Of a stretch of 64,000 nucleotides of DNA, positions 48,350 to 56,727 are shown piece after piece. Source of the stretch: CAVYEM01 sp963767635 (lineage in GTDB: Bacteria > Vulcanimicrobiota > Vulcanimicrobiia > Vulcanimicrobiales > Vulcanimicrobiaceae). The stretch lies in assembly GCA_963767635.1 (NCBI GenBank), contig CAVYEM010000001.1, positions 1,240,001 to 1,304,000 of the forward strand, in the 5' to 3' direction. A program made the position numbers and the translations under genes. The notes below the pieces were generated by a model. That model ran no database searches and was not told the DNA's origin. It saw only the letters and a program-made list of their open reading frames with translations. Each line of letters begins with the position of its first letter. The stretch's first letter is position 1.

Positions 48350-49428
48350 CCGGCACGTTGGCCGCCATACGCCTGGCCGAAGTCCTGCACCAAGCACGCG
48401 TCCAGAACGCTTCCGATCTGCACATGCACGCCGGCTTTCCGCCGATCATGCGTGTGGACGGCCGGCTTGAAGCGCAATCGGGACTGGCGCTCAGCGGCGA
48501 CGAACTTACGTTACTGAGCGCAGCCATACTGCCTGAATCCGGACGCGCGCAACTCGAGGCAACCGGAGACGTGAGCGTGACGCATCGTGACGAGGAGATC
48601 GGCTGCGTGCGCGTGCACGCGTATCGGACGTCAAGCGGCATCGCGCTCGCGATGCGGTTGCTCGCGCGCTCCGTCCCATCGCTGGAAGAATTGCACCTTC
48701 CCGAAATCGTTTCGCTCTTTGCCGAGCGCCCCACGGGGCTGCTCATCGTTGCGGGCCCGACGGGCAGTGGAAAATCGACCGCCCTCGCCGCTGTCGTGGG
48801 TCGCATCAATCGAACTGCAGCCAAACACATCATCACGATAGAAGACCCCATCGAATACGCGCACCGCGCCGATCGTTGTACGATCAGCCAGCGGCAAGTC
48901 GGCAGCGACGTACCCACATTCAGCCAAGCCGTTTACGGAGCATTGCGATGCGATCCGGACGTCATTCTGGTGGGAGAGATGCGTGAAGCGGCCACCATGC
49001 ACGCCGCCTTGACGGCTGCCGAAACCGGACACCTCGTTTTGGCCACGCTGCATACAGGCGATGCGCCGCAAACGGTGGACCGCATCGTGGGTGCGTTTTC
49101 CGGAGAAATGCAGGACCAAGTCCGCGTGCAGCTCGCGCAGACGCTGATCGGCGTGGTCTGCATGCGTCTGGTTCCACGCGCCTGCGGGCGAGGCCGCCGC
49201 TGCGCCGCTGAGGTGCTCGTTGCAAACGATGCAGTTCGCAATGTCATTCGAGACGGCAAGACGCACCAACTTCGCAACGTCATCGCCACCTCTCGCCAGA
49301 GCGGAATGCAAACGCTCGAATCGCATCTGAACGAACTCGTCGGACGCCGCGAAATAACGCTGGAATCGGCCAAAAACCAGACCGATCGCCACAGCGATCT
49401 GCACTCGGCCGATCGGAGCAGCGCCTAG
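48346..49428 (+). CDS. pilT: type IV pilus retraction ATPase (PilT family)
   Basis: 360 residues. ASDLHMHAGFPPIMRVDGRL opens the PAS-like N-domain; Walker A GPTGSGKSTALAAV near residue 138, Asp box TIEDPIEYAH, Walker B VILVGEMREAATM and His box LVLATLHTGDAPQTVDR are all present. The AIRNLIRE-type motif reads AVRNVIRDGKTHQLRNVI, which supports retraction function. The C-terminus is short and polar. The gene overlaps pilB by 4 bp and abuts pilC (TAGATG). Together they give extension, retraction and platform proteins in one transcript. Confidence 0.92.
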   Translation: MTGTLAAIRLAEVLHQARVQNASDLHMHAGFPPIMRVDGRLEAQSGLALSGDELTLLSAAILPESGRAQLEATGDVSVTHRDEEIGCVRVHAYRTSSGIALAMRLLARSVPSLEELHLPEIVSLFAERPTGLLIVAGPTGSGKSTALAAVVGRINRTAAKHIITIEDPIEYAHRADRCTISQRQVGSDVPTFSQAVYGALRCDPDVILVGEMREAATMHAALTAAETGHLVLATLHTGDAPQTVDRIVGAFSGEMQDQVRVQLAQTLIGVVCMRLVPRACGRGRRCAAEVLVANDAVRNVIRDGKTHQLRNVIATSRQSGMQTLESHLNELVGRREITLESAKNQTDRHSDLHSADRSSA

Positions 49429-50625
49429 ATGGCTTCGCTCTACTACTACACCGCCCGTAATAAAGAAGGCGCCTTCGTCCGCGGCTCGCTGGAAGCGCCG
49501 AGCGAGGGGGCGGCGCTCTCGAATTTGCGGACCCGTTCGCTCTTCGTCACATCGCTCGTCGATGAATCGACGGCGCCCGGCAGGTTGGCTTCCACGTTTT
49601 TCATTGGTAGAGTACCGCAAAAAGCGCTCGTCGCGTTTTTTAGGTCGTTCGCTACGCTGATCCAGGCCGGCGTTTCCATGAAACGATCGCTTCAGGTGGC
49701 GATCGACCAGTGCACCGAGGGACGCCTGAGGGAAGCGCTATCGTGGGTGGTCAACGACATCGAGAACGGCTTGTCTTTGAGTCAAGCGATGGCGCGCCGC
49801 CCCAAAGAATTTCCCAGACTGATTGTCACGATGATCAAGGCGGGCGAACTCGGAGGAGTCCTTGACGAAGTGCTCGAGCGGCTTGCCGGCGTCCTAGAGC
49901 GCGATCGCGCCTTACGCAAGCGCGTTATCTCGTCTCTGACCTATCCTGCTGCCGTAACGTGCGCCGCAATGGGCCTCGTCGTATTCCTTGTCACATCGGT
50001 CGTTCCGATGTTCCGCTCGCTGTACGATCAAATGCACGTTCCGGTACCTTGGATCACTTCACTGTTGATCGGAACCGGGATCGCGCTTCGCGCCCCCGCG
50101 GTCTGGGGTAGCGCATTGCTTTGCGCCTGCGCGGCATGTTTTGCATCGATCCGCGTGCGCGGCGGCGGACTGGAGGCAATCCTCGAGCGCATTCCCATCG
50201 CGGGTGCGATCGCGCGCAAGTCCACGGTCAGCCGCATCGCTCGCATGCTGGGAACCCTCCTGAGGTCCGGCGTGGGTCTGATGACCGCGCTCGACGTTGT
50301 CGGCGAGGCCGTTGGAAGCGCGCGTTATCGCCGGAGCTTGGGGTCGCTGCGGCAAGCGCTCTCGGAAGGATCGGGGCTGTGGGAACCTTTGCGCCTCACC
50401 GGCCTGTACGAACCGCTGCTTATCCAAATGGTGCGTGTCGGTGAAGAAACCGGCGCGCTGGACGCGATGCTGCTGCGGATCGCCGACTACTACGATCTGG
50501 ACGTCGAAACCGCGCTGAACGCCTTGGGCGCTTTACTGGAACCTGCAATGATTTTACTGCTCGGGGGAGCGGTCGGTTTCATTGTAGCTGCCGTGTTCAT
50601 TCCACTCTACACGAAGGTGTATTAG
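49429..50625 (+). CDS. pilC: type IV pilus inner-membrane platform protein (PilC/GspF family)
   Basis: 398 residues, normal length. Two GspF domains (about residues 65-190 and 270-395), each with the family segment: FFRSFATLIQAGVSMKRSLQ in the first and IARMLGTLLRSGVGLMTALD in the second. Three membrane helices are visible, at about 165-190, 212-240 and 365-390. It couples the ATPases to the pilus base. The usual downstream pilin and prepilin peptidase genes are absent: a serine recombinase of an integrated element starts 24 bp further on, so the element appears to have inserted inside the operon or at its end. Confidence 0.93.
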   Translation: MASLYYYTARNKEGAFVRGSLEAPSEGAALSNLRTRSLFVTSLVDESTAPGRLASTFFIGRVPQKALVAFFRSFATLIQAGVSMKRSLQVAIDQCTEGRLREALSWVVNDIENGLSLSQAMARRPKEFPRLIVTMIKAGELGGVLDEVLERLAGVLERDRALRKRVISSLTYPAAVTCAAMGLVVFLVTSVVPMFRSLYDQMHVPVPWITSLLIGTGIALRAPAVWGSALLCACAACFASIRVRGGGLEAILERIPIAGAIARKSTVSRIARMLGTLLRSGVGLMTALDVVGEAVGSARYRRSLGSLRQALSEGSGLWEPLRLTGLYEPLLIQMVRVGEETGALDAMLLRIADYYDLDVETALNALGALLEPAMILLLGGAVGFIVAAVFIPLYTKVY

Positions 50626-50649
50626 TGGCAACACAGAAAGTAGAGTCAG

Positions 50650-52107
50650 GTGAAGGAAAAGGCGTGGTCGTTGCTCGTCGTTTCAAGCGAGGCGCAATCG
50701 GACACCTTGCCGCATCAGCGCGCATGGGCTGAGCAAACCGCGAAAGAGCGGGGCTGGCGCATCACCCGGGTCTTCGAGGGCGTAGCCTCCGGCAAGGAGG
50801 GTCCTCGGCGCATCGTTCGCGACTTGCTTGCCGAATTGCGCGAAATAAAGCCTGAAGGCCGGCCGGCGTGGATATTGATGCTCAGGCTCGACCGGCTGGG
50901 CCGCGGCTCCATTATCGAAAGCCAGATCGTCGTGCATGAACTTCGCGATCTCGGCGTGCGCGTATGGACGCGCGATGCCGGCGAGGTGCGATTGGACAGC
51001 GCCATGCAGGAGCTCATTGTCGCTGCGCAATCCGCCGTTAGCCGCCAAGAGAACGAAGTTCGCATCGATAAAGCGCTAGCAACGTATCGTCAGAAGCGCG
51101 CTGCTGGGGCGGTCATTGGGAATCGGCGCGCATACGGACTGAAGTTGCATGACGGCAAAGACGTTGCTGACGGTAAGCGCGCTGAGGCGGTGCGCGAGGC
51201 GTTCAAATTGCGCGCCGGCGGCCTTGGCTATTACGCCATAGCGTTACGCTTATCGGAATTCGCACCGCCATACAGTTTCAAAAAACCGAAGGATGATGGC
51301 AACAGGGATCGCCCCGTTCACTGGACGCCGGGACGCGTTCTGAGGCTGCTCCTGAATAAGGCGTACATCGGGCCTGTCATCACCGAAAAGCAATTCCACG
51401 AAGCGCAGCGCACCCGCAAAGATTTAGGACAAGCCCATCCGGTTCGTCGCTTCCCGTGGCCGCTTAGTGGCGCCATTAAGTGTTTTTGCGGTCGCGCAAT
51501 GGCGGGTATGGCGACCGGCGGTGCCAATCGGCGCGTTCGCTACTACACCTGTAAGGCGACGTTCTACCACGATGGCAAAATACGTTGTGTGCGCGCCGAC
51601 GCGTTGGAAGAACAGTTCGTCGCGATACTTGCGCAGTTACGCGCTACACCGAGCCTTGTTGCGCGCTATCGAAACCGGTCGCAACAAGATTCTTCAGCGG
51701 ACATAGAGCGAGATCTAAAAAGCATGCGCCGGCAAATCGCCGTGATTGAAAAGCAGCGAGAATCCGCCTGGGGGCTGCATGCGCGCGGCTTAGTCCGTGA
51801 TGCCGACCTGCAGCCGCGGCTGGATAAATTGAGCGATGACCATGATGCGATGGAAGCGCGGATCGCCTCGTTAGAAGAGCGGCTCTCAGCCGCGAAATCT
51901 TTGGCGAAGTCGACGTCGGACGTGAAAGACTTGGTTCGGCGCGCACCCGAACTGTATCGGCGCGCCACGGTTGAACAGCGGCGCACCTTGGCGCGAGCGG
52001 TAGCGCTTGGGATTGGTGGATTGTGCGTTGAACCGGACGGCGCGCTCCATGTTCGTCGCGTCGAAGATGCAGCGCGGCAACGAAAACGCAGCGCTCGAGA
52101 AATCTAG
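50650..52107 (+). CDS. large serine recombinase (integrase)
   Basis: 485 residues, GTG start at 50650. Resolvase domain (residues 6-145): nucleophile region LLVVSSEAQSDTL (Ser12), GKEGPRRIVRDLLAELR and MLRLDRLGRGSI. The recombinase domain follows (150-260), then a zinc ribbon (CFCGRAMAG...YTCKATFYHDGKIRC, residues about 280-320) and a coiled coil (345-440). The canonical resolvase pattern is Arg-Val-Ser; here the Arg position is Val (V-V-S), an unusual loss of a residue thought to assist catalysis. Such enzymes integrate and excise phages without host factors. Position next to pilC suggests the target site is at or beyond the pilC 3' end. Confidence 0.9.
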   Translation: MKEKAWSLLVVSSEAQSDTLPHQRAWAEQTAKERGWRITRVFEGVASGKEGPRRIVRDLLAELREIKPEGRPAWILMLRLDRLGRGSIIESQIVVHELRDLGVRVWTRDAGEVRLDSAMQELIVAAQSAVSRQENEVRIDKALATYRQKRAAGAVIGNRRAYGLKLHDGKDVADGKRAEAVREAFKLRAGGLGYYAIALRLSEFAPPYSFKKPKDDGNRDRPVHWTPGRVLRLLLNKAYIGPVITEKQFHEAQRTRKDLGQAHPVRRFPWPLSGAIKCFCGRAMAGMATGGANRRVRYYTCKATFYHDGKIRCVRADALEEQFVAILAQLRATPSLVARYRNRSQQDSSADIERDLKSMRRQIAVIEKQRESAWGLHARGLVRDADLQPRLDKLSDDHDAMEARIASLEERLSAAKSLAKSTSDVKDLVRRAPELYRRATVEQRRTLARAVALGIGGLCVEPDGALHVRRVEDAARQRKRSAREI

Positions 52108-52582
52108 CCTTTACTTTTCCCGGATAACGTTTTGGCGGCCCGAGCTCTTTTATTATGTTTATCAATCGGGCTCTTTTTTCAAATTCATCGTCATCGGGAT
52201 CGCCGTCAGACCAAGATGAATCATCGCTCTCCAACTCTTCACCGGTGTTCAGAAAGTGCAAATTCCACTCCCACGCGCGTTCGAGGGAATTCAATTCTTC
52301 GGATATTTGATGCAAAACACGCCGAATGCTCCCCTCCCGTAGTTTCGTATGCTGGCGAAGCCTATGCTCGACGGGCTCAATAAAAAAGTGCGCCTGGTTC
52401 GGTGGCACGACCATGACCGGTGAGATTTGGAACCCCCGGGATACTTCACGGCTCTCCAGCCGCACAAAGGTCTTCCTAAGTTTATCGATGCGCTGCAAAA
52501 GCGCTCGGGGTTGTTTCTTACCTCTGGCAGCGTGAATCCCAATTAACGCATAGTGCGTGACAAGCAGCAGACTCGCGGGCAC
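52108..52582 (-). CDS. hypothetical protein, C-terminus uncertain
   Basis: An ORF starting at 52582 (MPASLLLVTHYALIGIHAAR) reads as a plausible soluble protein, with a helical middle (FFIEPVEHRLRQHTKLREGS) and an acidic stretch (ELESDDSSWSDGDPDDDEFE). The frame stays open to 51644, antisense to the recombinase gene, which is unlikely to be real. A stop in the neighbouring frame near 52117 suggests a true end after PKRYPGK with an indel. I end the feature at the recombinase stop. No family recognised. Base composition is less GC-rich than the host genes. Confidence 0.4.
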
Positions 52583-52862
52583 CCTCAGGGGTTAGGGTCG
52601 TGCCGTATAAAAGGTGATCCATCCGGCGGCGACAGTACTATCTTGACTTTCGCCCCTGATTGGTGCGAGTGCCGCCCTTAGGCGGATCAGAGAGTTTTTA
52701 CTTAGGCCGGCCCTGTCGCACGCTCTTGATACGAGCTTCGCACTTCGTCTGACTTGCCGCCAATATTGGTAATCGCTCTTGCCACCGTAACTACCCCAAA
52801 TAATTCTGAACATGGGTTACTTGCGCTATGCCAGGCGTGAGTCCTTGCGATATATTAGGAGT
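52583..52862. other. intergenic stretch at the left of the element's early region
   Basis: 280 bp with no gene I can support. A 73-codon minus-strand reading (52592-52813) begins MFRIIWGSYGG and has no recognisable features or clear ribosome site. The right part, leading to the HTH gene, contains tgcgatatattaggagt, which may hold a -10-like TATATT and the ribosome site. Confidence 0.4.
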
Positions 52863-53069
52863 ATGTCGCAAGACGAAGACCTTATAGACAAGAAACGGGT
52901 GCGAATCTGGCTCGGGGGCGTATCCCCTGGGCACATCGATAACCTTGTACGGCGTGGCGTTCTTCCGGCTGTTCATGTCGGCGATCGTGTGCTATTCAAC
53001 CCTTCAGCGGTTCGCAAATTTATCCATGATCATTCCAGCAATGCGCGTACGGATGGCGACGCGGCGTAG
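52863..53069 (+). CDS. small HTH DNA-binding protein, excisionase-like
   Basis: 68 residues from ATG 52863 (MSQDEDLIDKKRVRIWL). The body, GGVSPGHIDNLVRRGVLPAV then HVGDRVLFNPSAVRKFIHD, matches the MerR-like HTH_17 pattern of excisionases and recombination directionality factors: a helix-turn-helix, then an 'RRG-LP-V-VG-R' wing. AGGAG lies immediately upstream, with unusually short spacing, so translation may use an alternative start. Likely role: control of excision by the serine recombinase or early repression. Confidence 0.65.
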   Translation: MSQDEDLIDKKRVRIWLGGVSPGHIDNLVRRGVLPAVHVGDRVLFNPSAVRKFIHDHSSNARTDGDAA

Positions 53070-53277
53070 GCTGGAGAACTGTACACGCACCTCGCAACGT
53101 CGACTAGACGGCGAAGCGGGGATGGCGGTCGTTAATGCGCTCCTTTTTATCGCGACCGATCTCCAGAAACCGATAGACGTTCATGCGGACGCCGGAGCAA
53201 AAGCTTTCATGTACGACCGCCGGCGCAAATCGCGCGATCGCTATCAGACGTCCGAATCGGAACGCCGGGTTGCATGA
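53041..53277 (+). CDS. hypothetical small protein, weak support
   Basis: 78 residues from ATG 53041 (MRVRMATRRRLENCTRTSQR), overlapping the HTH gene end by 29 bp in another frame. The middle AVVNALLFIATDLQKPIDVH looks protein-like, the ends are basic. No family and no clear ribosome site. It could be a chance reading. Confidence 0.3.
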   Translation: MRVRMATRRRLENCTRTSQRRLDGEAGMAVVNALLFIATDLQKPIDVHADAGAKAFMYDRRRKSRDRYQTSESERRVA

Positions 53278-53373
53278 GCGCACAACGACGAAGGGTCAGC
53301 GCAAGGCCCTGGGATCAAACCACGCAGTAGCGCGGAAGCGAAGGTAACGACACAGCTTGAGAATACAAAAAGA

Positions 53374-53403
53374 CCCGGCGCTGCAAACGCCGGGCGGATT
53401 TTT
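53374..53403 (+). terminator. intrinsic terminator
   Basis: cccggcg-ctgcaaa-cgccggg (53374-53394) followed by cggaTTTTT. The form is that of a phage early terminator. A 77-codon ORF crosses it (53357-53590), which argues against that ORF. The surrounding interval 53278-53586 has no gene I can support. Confidence 0.65.
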
Positions 53404-53586
53404 ACATAACCCTGTCATCTCTCCCTTTGTAGGCAGTCCTGACGATTCCTTTGTCGCCGAGCATCGGCTTGCGAGTGAATGCATACCGCAACCGCCTAAA
53501 CGTTGGAGCAGCGACCGCATCGCGCTCGCGGAAATTGACGCTGCTACTGCACCTTTGACTGGCGCACCGCAACGCAAGGGGATTGC

Positions 53587-54036
53587 ATGATGCGCGCGGT
53601 TTCGATTCTGGCTTCAAAGATACAAGTTGAGCAATCCGGCCAAGATTGCTACGAGTTAGACTTACAGTGCGCTCCACGTAAGCGCGGCCGGCCGCGTAAT
53701 TTAGATCCACGGATACGGGATAAGATCCCGGCGCATGCAATTTGCTGCACGGCGCGGACGCATAATCGGCATGACGCGGCCTGCCCTGGAAACGCTCGCG
53801 ATATCGATACACATCAGCAACCGGAATCGAGCGTGTTTGGCGTGCCGTGCGATCGCGAAATCGCAGAATGCCTGCTCGCGCCAATTAAAGCCCGTATTTG
53901 GCACTCCGGAAAAATTCCGCCGCAGTTGCACGCTCGGAGATACGGCCGAATTATGGCAGCGACGCTTGATGCAGCGACTGTCGTCGCGTACGACGTGGTC
54001 GATATCAGCAGCGTGCCATTCCCCCCGATTTTATGA
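53587..54036 (+). CDS. hypothetical protein with an AT-hook-like motif
   Basis: 149 residues (MMRAVSILASKIQVEQSGQD). Residues 30-36 read PRKRGRPRN, an AT-hook-like DNA-binding core. The rest is of mixed composition with several cysteines and no recognisable domain. Another long plus-strand reading overlaps from 53735 in a different frame, so the coding frame is not certain. It lies between a terminator and the gene before the primase. Confidence 0.4.
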   Translation: MMRAVSILASKIQVEQSGQDCYELDLQCAPRKRGRPRNLDPRIRDKIPAHAICCTARTHNRHDAACPGNARDIDTHQQPESSVFGVPCDREIAECLLAPIKARIWHSGKIPPQLHARRYGRIMAATLDAATVVAYDVVDISSVPFPPIL

Positions 54037-54060
54037 AGCGGAAGCCCCGCATGGAGGACC

Positions 54061-54411
54061 ATGGACACAACAAGAAAAGGCCCCGTTGCGGCTAAACAAC
54101 GAGGCTTGCAACATTTACGGGATGACCAAGCCACTTACGACACAGGTAACCAAATTCCTTTTGCCATTGACCAGGTCGAAGAAGTCTCGTGGGGAAAAAT
54201 AACGCACCGCTTTGCGGTGCGTATTGGCGATGCCCTCACAATCACCAGCGTTCTCTGCACGAATAAGCAAGGTGAGCGGTTCGTCGCGCCGAGGAGCTCG
54301 CGAAGTCCCAACGGTTATTACGAAAGCAATACCGAGTTTTCTCCAGCCTTTGCTCGCGAGGTTTTGGCGCAAATCGAGCGGATGGTCACGCCCGCTGAAC
54401 ATGCAGCATGA
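54061..54411 (+). CDS. hypothetical protein preceding the primase
   Basis: 116 residues. The N-terminal third is polar; the rest reads as an ordered domain: VSWGKITHRFAVRIGDALTI, then TNKQGERFVAPRSSRSPNGY, then FSPAFAREVLAQIERMV. The pattern 'GERFVAPRS...GYY...FS' recalls small phage DNA-associated proteins of the SpoVG kind, but I cannot assign it. It overlaps the primase start by 4 bp, so it is translationally coupled to replication and may be an accessory factor. Confidence 0.6.
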   Translation: MDTTRKGPVAAKQRGLQHLRDDQATYDTGNQIPFAIDQVEEVSWGKITHRFAVRIGDALTITSVLCTNKQGERFVAPRSSRSPNGYYESNTEFSPAFAREVLAQIERMVTPAEHAA

Positions 54412-55583
54412 CCGCCCAGGGCGAGGCCGCCCTGGAATATGCGCGTAATGGGCTTTTCGTCTTGCCGGTGTATGAACCGGCGTCCGGGGAATGTTCATGC
54501 ACACTCAGGGGCAAGTGCGGCCATCCGGCAAAACATCCGCGGACCAAGCACGGCGCAAAAGATTCATCGAACGATGAGTCCACAGTCACAGAATGGTGGC
54601 ACCGCTGGCCGAGCGCCAATGTTGGCATTGCTACGGGGCCAAGTCGACTAGTCATCGTCGACGTCGACGCTCATCGGGGTGGGTTTGAAACGCTGCATGA
54701 TCTGGCAATGGACCTTGGAAGCGATATATTCGCGGATACCGCGTCGTGGCTAACCGGACATGGCGGCCAGCACTTTGTTTTCGCTGCACCGCAAAACGAG
54801 CGCGTTGCAAGTCTATCCGATGGGCTCGGCGAGGGAATAGACCTTAAGGCGTACGGTGGATATGCGATCGCGCCGCCATCGATCGGAGTCGCCGGTCCGT
54901 ACGTTCACGATGCTGCCGCGACGTACGGCGTTCATCCCCTTCGACCATGGCCGAAGGCGCTTTCGGCCATACTACGCCTGCGCAATAAGCACCGAGTTTC
55001 TGTTCGGACGGACGTCTCGCATAACGTTCGCCATTTGGAGGGAAACCGCAATGCGGCAATGCTGCGCTATGTTTCAGCGTTGCGCAATCTGGGCCATGAT
55101 GACACGCACGTAACTGCGGCAGCGCACGCGTACAATGCGGCCTATATGCAGCCGCCGATGGCAAGTTCTGAAGTTGAAGCGATTGCGCGCGGAAGCGCCC
55201 GCTATTGCGGCACCAATCCGGACGACTGGTTCGAGTATTGGTCGCCGCGATTACGCGGCAAGGAAATCCGACTTGCGAGATTTCTGCACGAGCTCCACCT
55301 TCAGGTAGGCGACCGGACCACCGCGGCAGCGAGCGTCCTTCAACGCGGCACTGGCCTTTCGCGTGCGTCGGTATTCGCGGCGCGTACCCGTCTTGCCGTC
55401 GTAGGCGCGATCGCGGTCGTAAGCCGTGGACGTTTGGCTGCCGAAATTCATCTCACGCTTCCCCGCTTGGACCATATAGATTCTATATGGGGCGGAAATT
55501 TGGACGATATGAACCGGGGGGTTAGTAAAGAGAAGTTATTACCTAATAGAACTGCGCACCGGCACCGCTTACTTGCAGAGTAA
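54408..55583 (+). CDS. bifunctional primase-polymerase (PrimPol) protein
   Basis: 391 residues. The N-terminal PrimPol domain (about residues 5-190) has LEYARNGLFVLPVYEPASGE, a Cys-rich insertion CSCTLRGKCGHPAKHPRTKH typical of this family, WPSANVGIATGPS, and the catalytic acidic triad start VIVDVDAHRGG. Further on are GLGEGIDLKAYGGYAIAPPS and a PriCT-like helical domain (residues about 215-265). The C-terminal 100 residues carry a winged-helix-like part. No helicase domain is fused and no helicase gene is seen nearby. It likely primes replication of the element. Confidence 0.85.
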   Translation: MTAQGEAALEYARNGLFVLPVYEPASGECSCTLRGKCGHPAKHPRTKHGAKDSSNDESTVTEWWHRWPSANVGIATGPSRLVIVDVDAHRGGFETLHDLAMDLGSDIFADTASWLTGHGGQHFVFAAPQNERVASLSDGLGEGIDLKAYGGYAIAPPSIGVAGPYVHDAAATYGVHPLRPWPKALSAILRLRNKHRVSVRTDVSHNVRHLEGNRNAAMLRYVSALRNLGHDDTHVTAAAHAYNAAYMQPPMASSEVEAIARGSARYCGTNPDDWFEYWSPRLRGKEIRLARFLHELHLQVGDRTTAAASVLQRGTGLSRASVFAARTRLAVVGAIAVVSRGRLAAEIHLTLPRLDHIDSIWGGNLDDMNRGVSKEKLLPNRTAHRHRLLAE

Positions 55584-55662
55584 TGGGGCCGAGCGTTTCG
55601 GGCGACTGAAAATAAAAAAAGCGTGTCAGACTTATAATTAAAATCAGGGGGTCGAAGGCGAA

Positions 55663-55884
55663 ATGAATGCACTGCAGATTATTGGTCGGGTTCGGCAGCA
55701 TGGAGCGCAGTTTCGACTGAACTGCCATACCGGCGGCATCATGATCGTGGGAGCGGTACCACCGGACCTAATGCAGGCGGTGGAAAGTCAAGGCGATGAT
55801 GTGTTAGCGCTCGTGAATGAGCATACTACACGGACCGTGTGCGCCTCAGATGTCGTGCATTATGCTGAACGGCTAATTAATTAA
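55663..55884 (+). CDS. small protein resembling the TubC N-terminal docking domain
   Basis: 73 residues (MNALQIIGRVRQHGAQFRLN). The pattern 'GRVRQHGAQFRLN...GGIMIVGAVPPDLMQAVESQGDDVLALV' matches the two-helix-plus-hairpin layout of TubC_N-like domains: G-x-x-L/F in the hairpin, then P-x-x-L, then the ALV end. In natural-product synthases these dock subunits. Short free-standing copies also occur near phage and plasmid replication genes; their role there is unknown to me. It follows the primase by 79 bp. Confidence 0.5.
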   Translation: MNALQIIGRVRQHGAQFRLNCHTGGIMIVGAVPPDLMQAVESQGDDVLALVNEHTTRTVCASDVVHYAERLIN

Positions 55885-55962
55885 GTGATCAAACCTCGGC
55901 CACGGTCGGATACAGCGGCCTACTAACCCACACAATGCGCGTGACGCGCAAGGAGACCCTAC

Positions 55963-56139
55963 ATGGACGCTACACTTCGCCAACGAGCGAAAGCCATAAA
56001 TGCGGCTCGACTCAACGCCGATGAGTTTTCGGCGCTGGAAAAATTTATCTCTTCCGCCGGCAATGACGCAAACGCGGCCGGAACGGTCGAGAACATTTGC
56101 GACCGATTGGCGATCCCGAAGATGGAGCCGGCAGCATGA
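55963..56139 (+). CDS. small hypothetical protein
   Basis: 58 residues: MDATLRQRAKAINAARLNAD, then EFSALEKFISSAGNDANAAG, ending KMEPAA. AGGAG lies 8 bp upstream, the best ribosome site in this part of the element. Helical and Ala-rich. It overlaps the next gene by 4 bp (ATGA). Function unknown. Confidence 0.7.
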   Translation: MDATLRQRAKAINAARLNADEFSALEKFISSAGNDANAAGTVENICDRLAIPKMEPAA

Positions 56140-56717
56140 ACTCGCGCGAACAAATCGTCAACGAAATTGGCTTTTTAGCACCGCGCGCACGAGCCGAACG
56201 CCTCATCACCCTTGGCGATCCCGAGCGCGCGAATCCGTGGGCCGGCGTGGGCAAAAAACTCGCAGCGGCGCAGCAACGCCTTCGCGATCACGACGAGAGC
56301 GAGGCGGCGGAGACTTATGCGCGCTCGCTCCGCGAGTACGAAAATGCAGTCCAAAACGCGTTGGTCGATCGCGCAACGCCTATCCGGGAGCTGGAGCGGG
56401 CTGTGCAGCGCATCGATCGGCCGTTAATCAGTCGCTGGGAGCATTTTCATGCGGGCACGGATGTCAGAGGCCACATGGAGCGGCTTCTACGCTTGGCCGA
56501 AAATCCGGAGGCGGAGCTAGAGTTCGACGGCGAGATCATTCCATTTAGCGCCGACGACATTCGGAGCGTTGCAGCAGCGCGGAAAGTCGAAGGCGAATTG
56601 CGCGCCGCACTACTTGAGGACTCAAGCGCGAAGAGCGTCGTCGGCGCCATACTAGCGGCGCATCCGGAATTCGGCGACCTGAACGTCGAGGCGCAATCTC
56701 CAGCCGTCCCAGCCTAA
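56136..56717 (+). CDS. hypothetical helical protein, paralogue A
   Basis: 193 residues from ATG 56136. Mostly helical and charged (KKLAAAQQRLRDHDESEAAE). Features shared with the protein at 59884-60474: a GD/GI...PWxG..xRL segment, an Ala/Glu-rich helix ending in a YxRxL-like element, and the C-terminal AILAAHPEFGDL against AILEAHPVFSDL. They are probably duplicated genes on either side of the terminase genes. Function unknown; scaffold-like or coiled-coil tail proteins are possible. Confidence 0.65.
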   Translation: MNSREQIVNEIGFLAPRARAERLITLGDPERANPWAGVGKKLAAAQQRLRDHDESEAAETYARSLREYENAVQNALVDRATPIRELERAVQRIDRPLISRWEHFHAGTDVRGHMERLLRLAENPEAELEFDGEIIPFSADDIRSVAAARKVEGELRAALLEDSSAKSVVGAILAAHPEFGDLNVEAQSPAVPA

Positions 56718-56727
56718 ACTGCCCGAG

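Noticed and set aside
51644..52107. Extension of the minus-strand ORF antisense to the recombinase
   Set aside because: The recombinase coding sequence here is well supported (zinc ribbon and coiled coil), and the antisense reading becomes Arg/Ala-rich, typical of a shadow frame.
53357..53590. 77-codon ORF after the HTH gene
   Set aside because: Its first codons form the stem and T run of a good intrinsic terminator, and it has no ribosome site.
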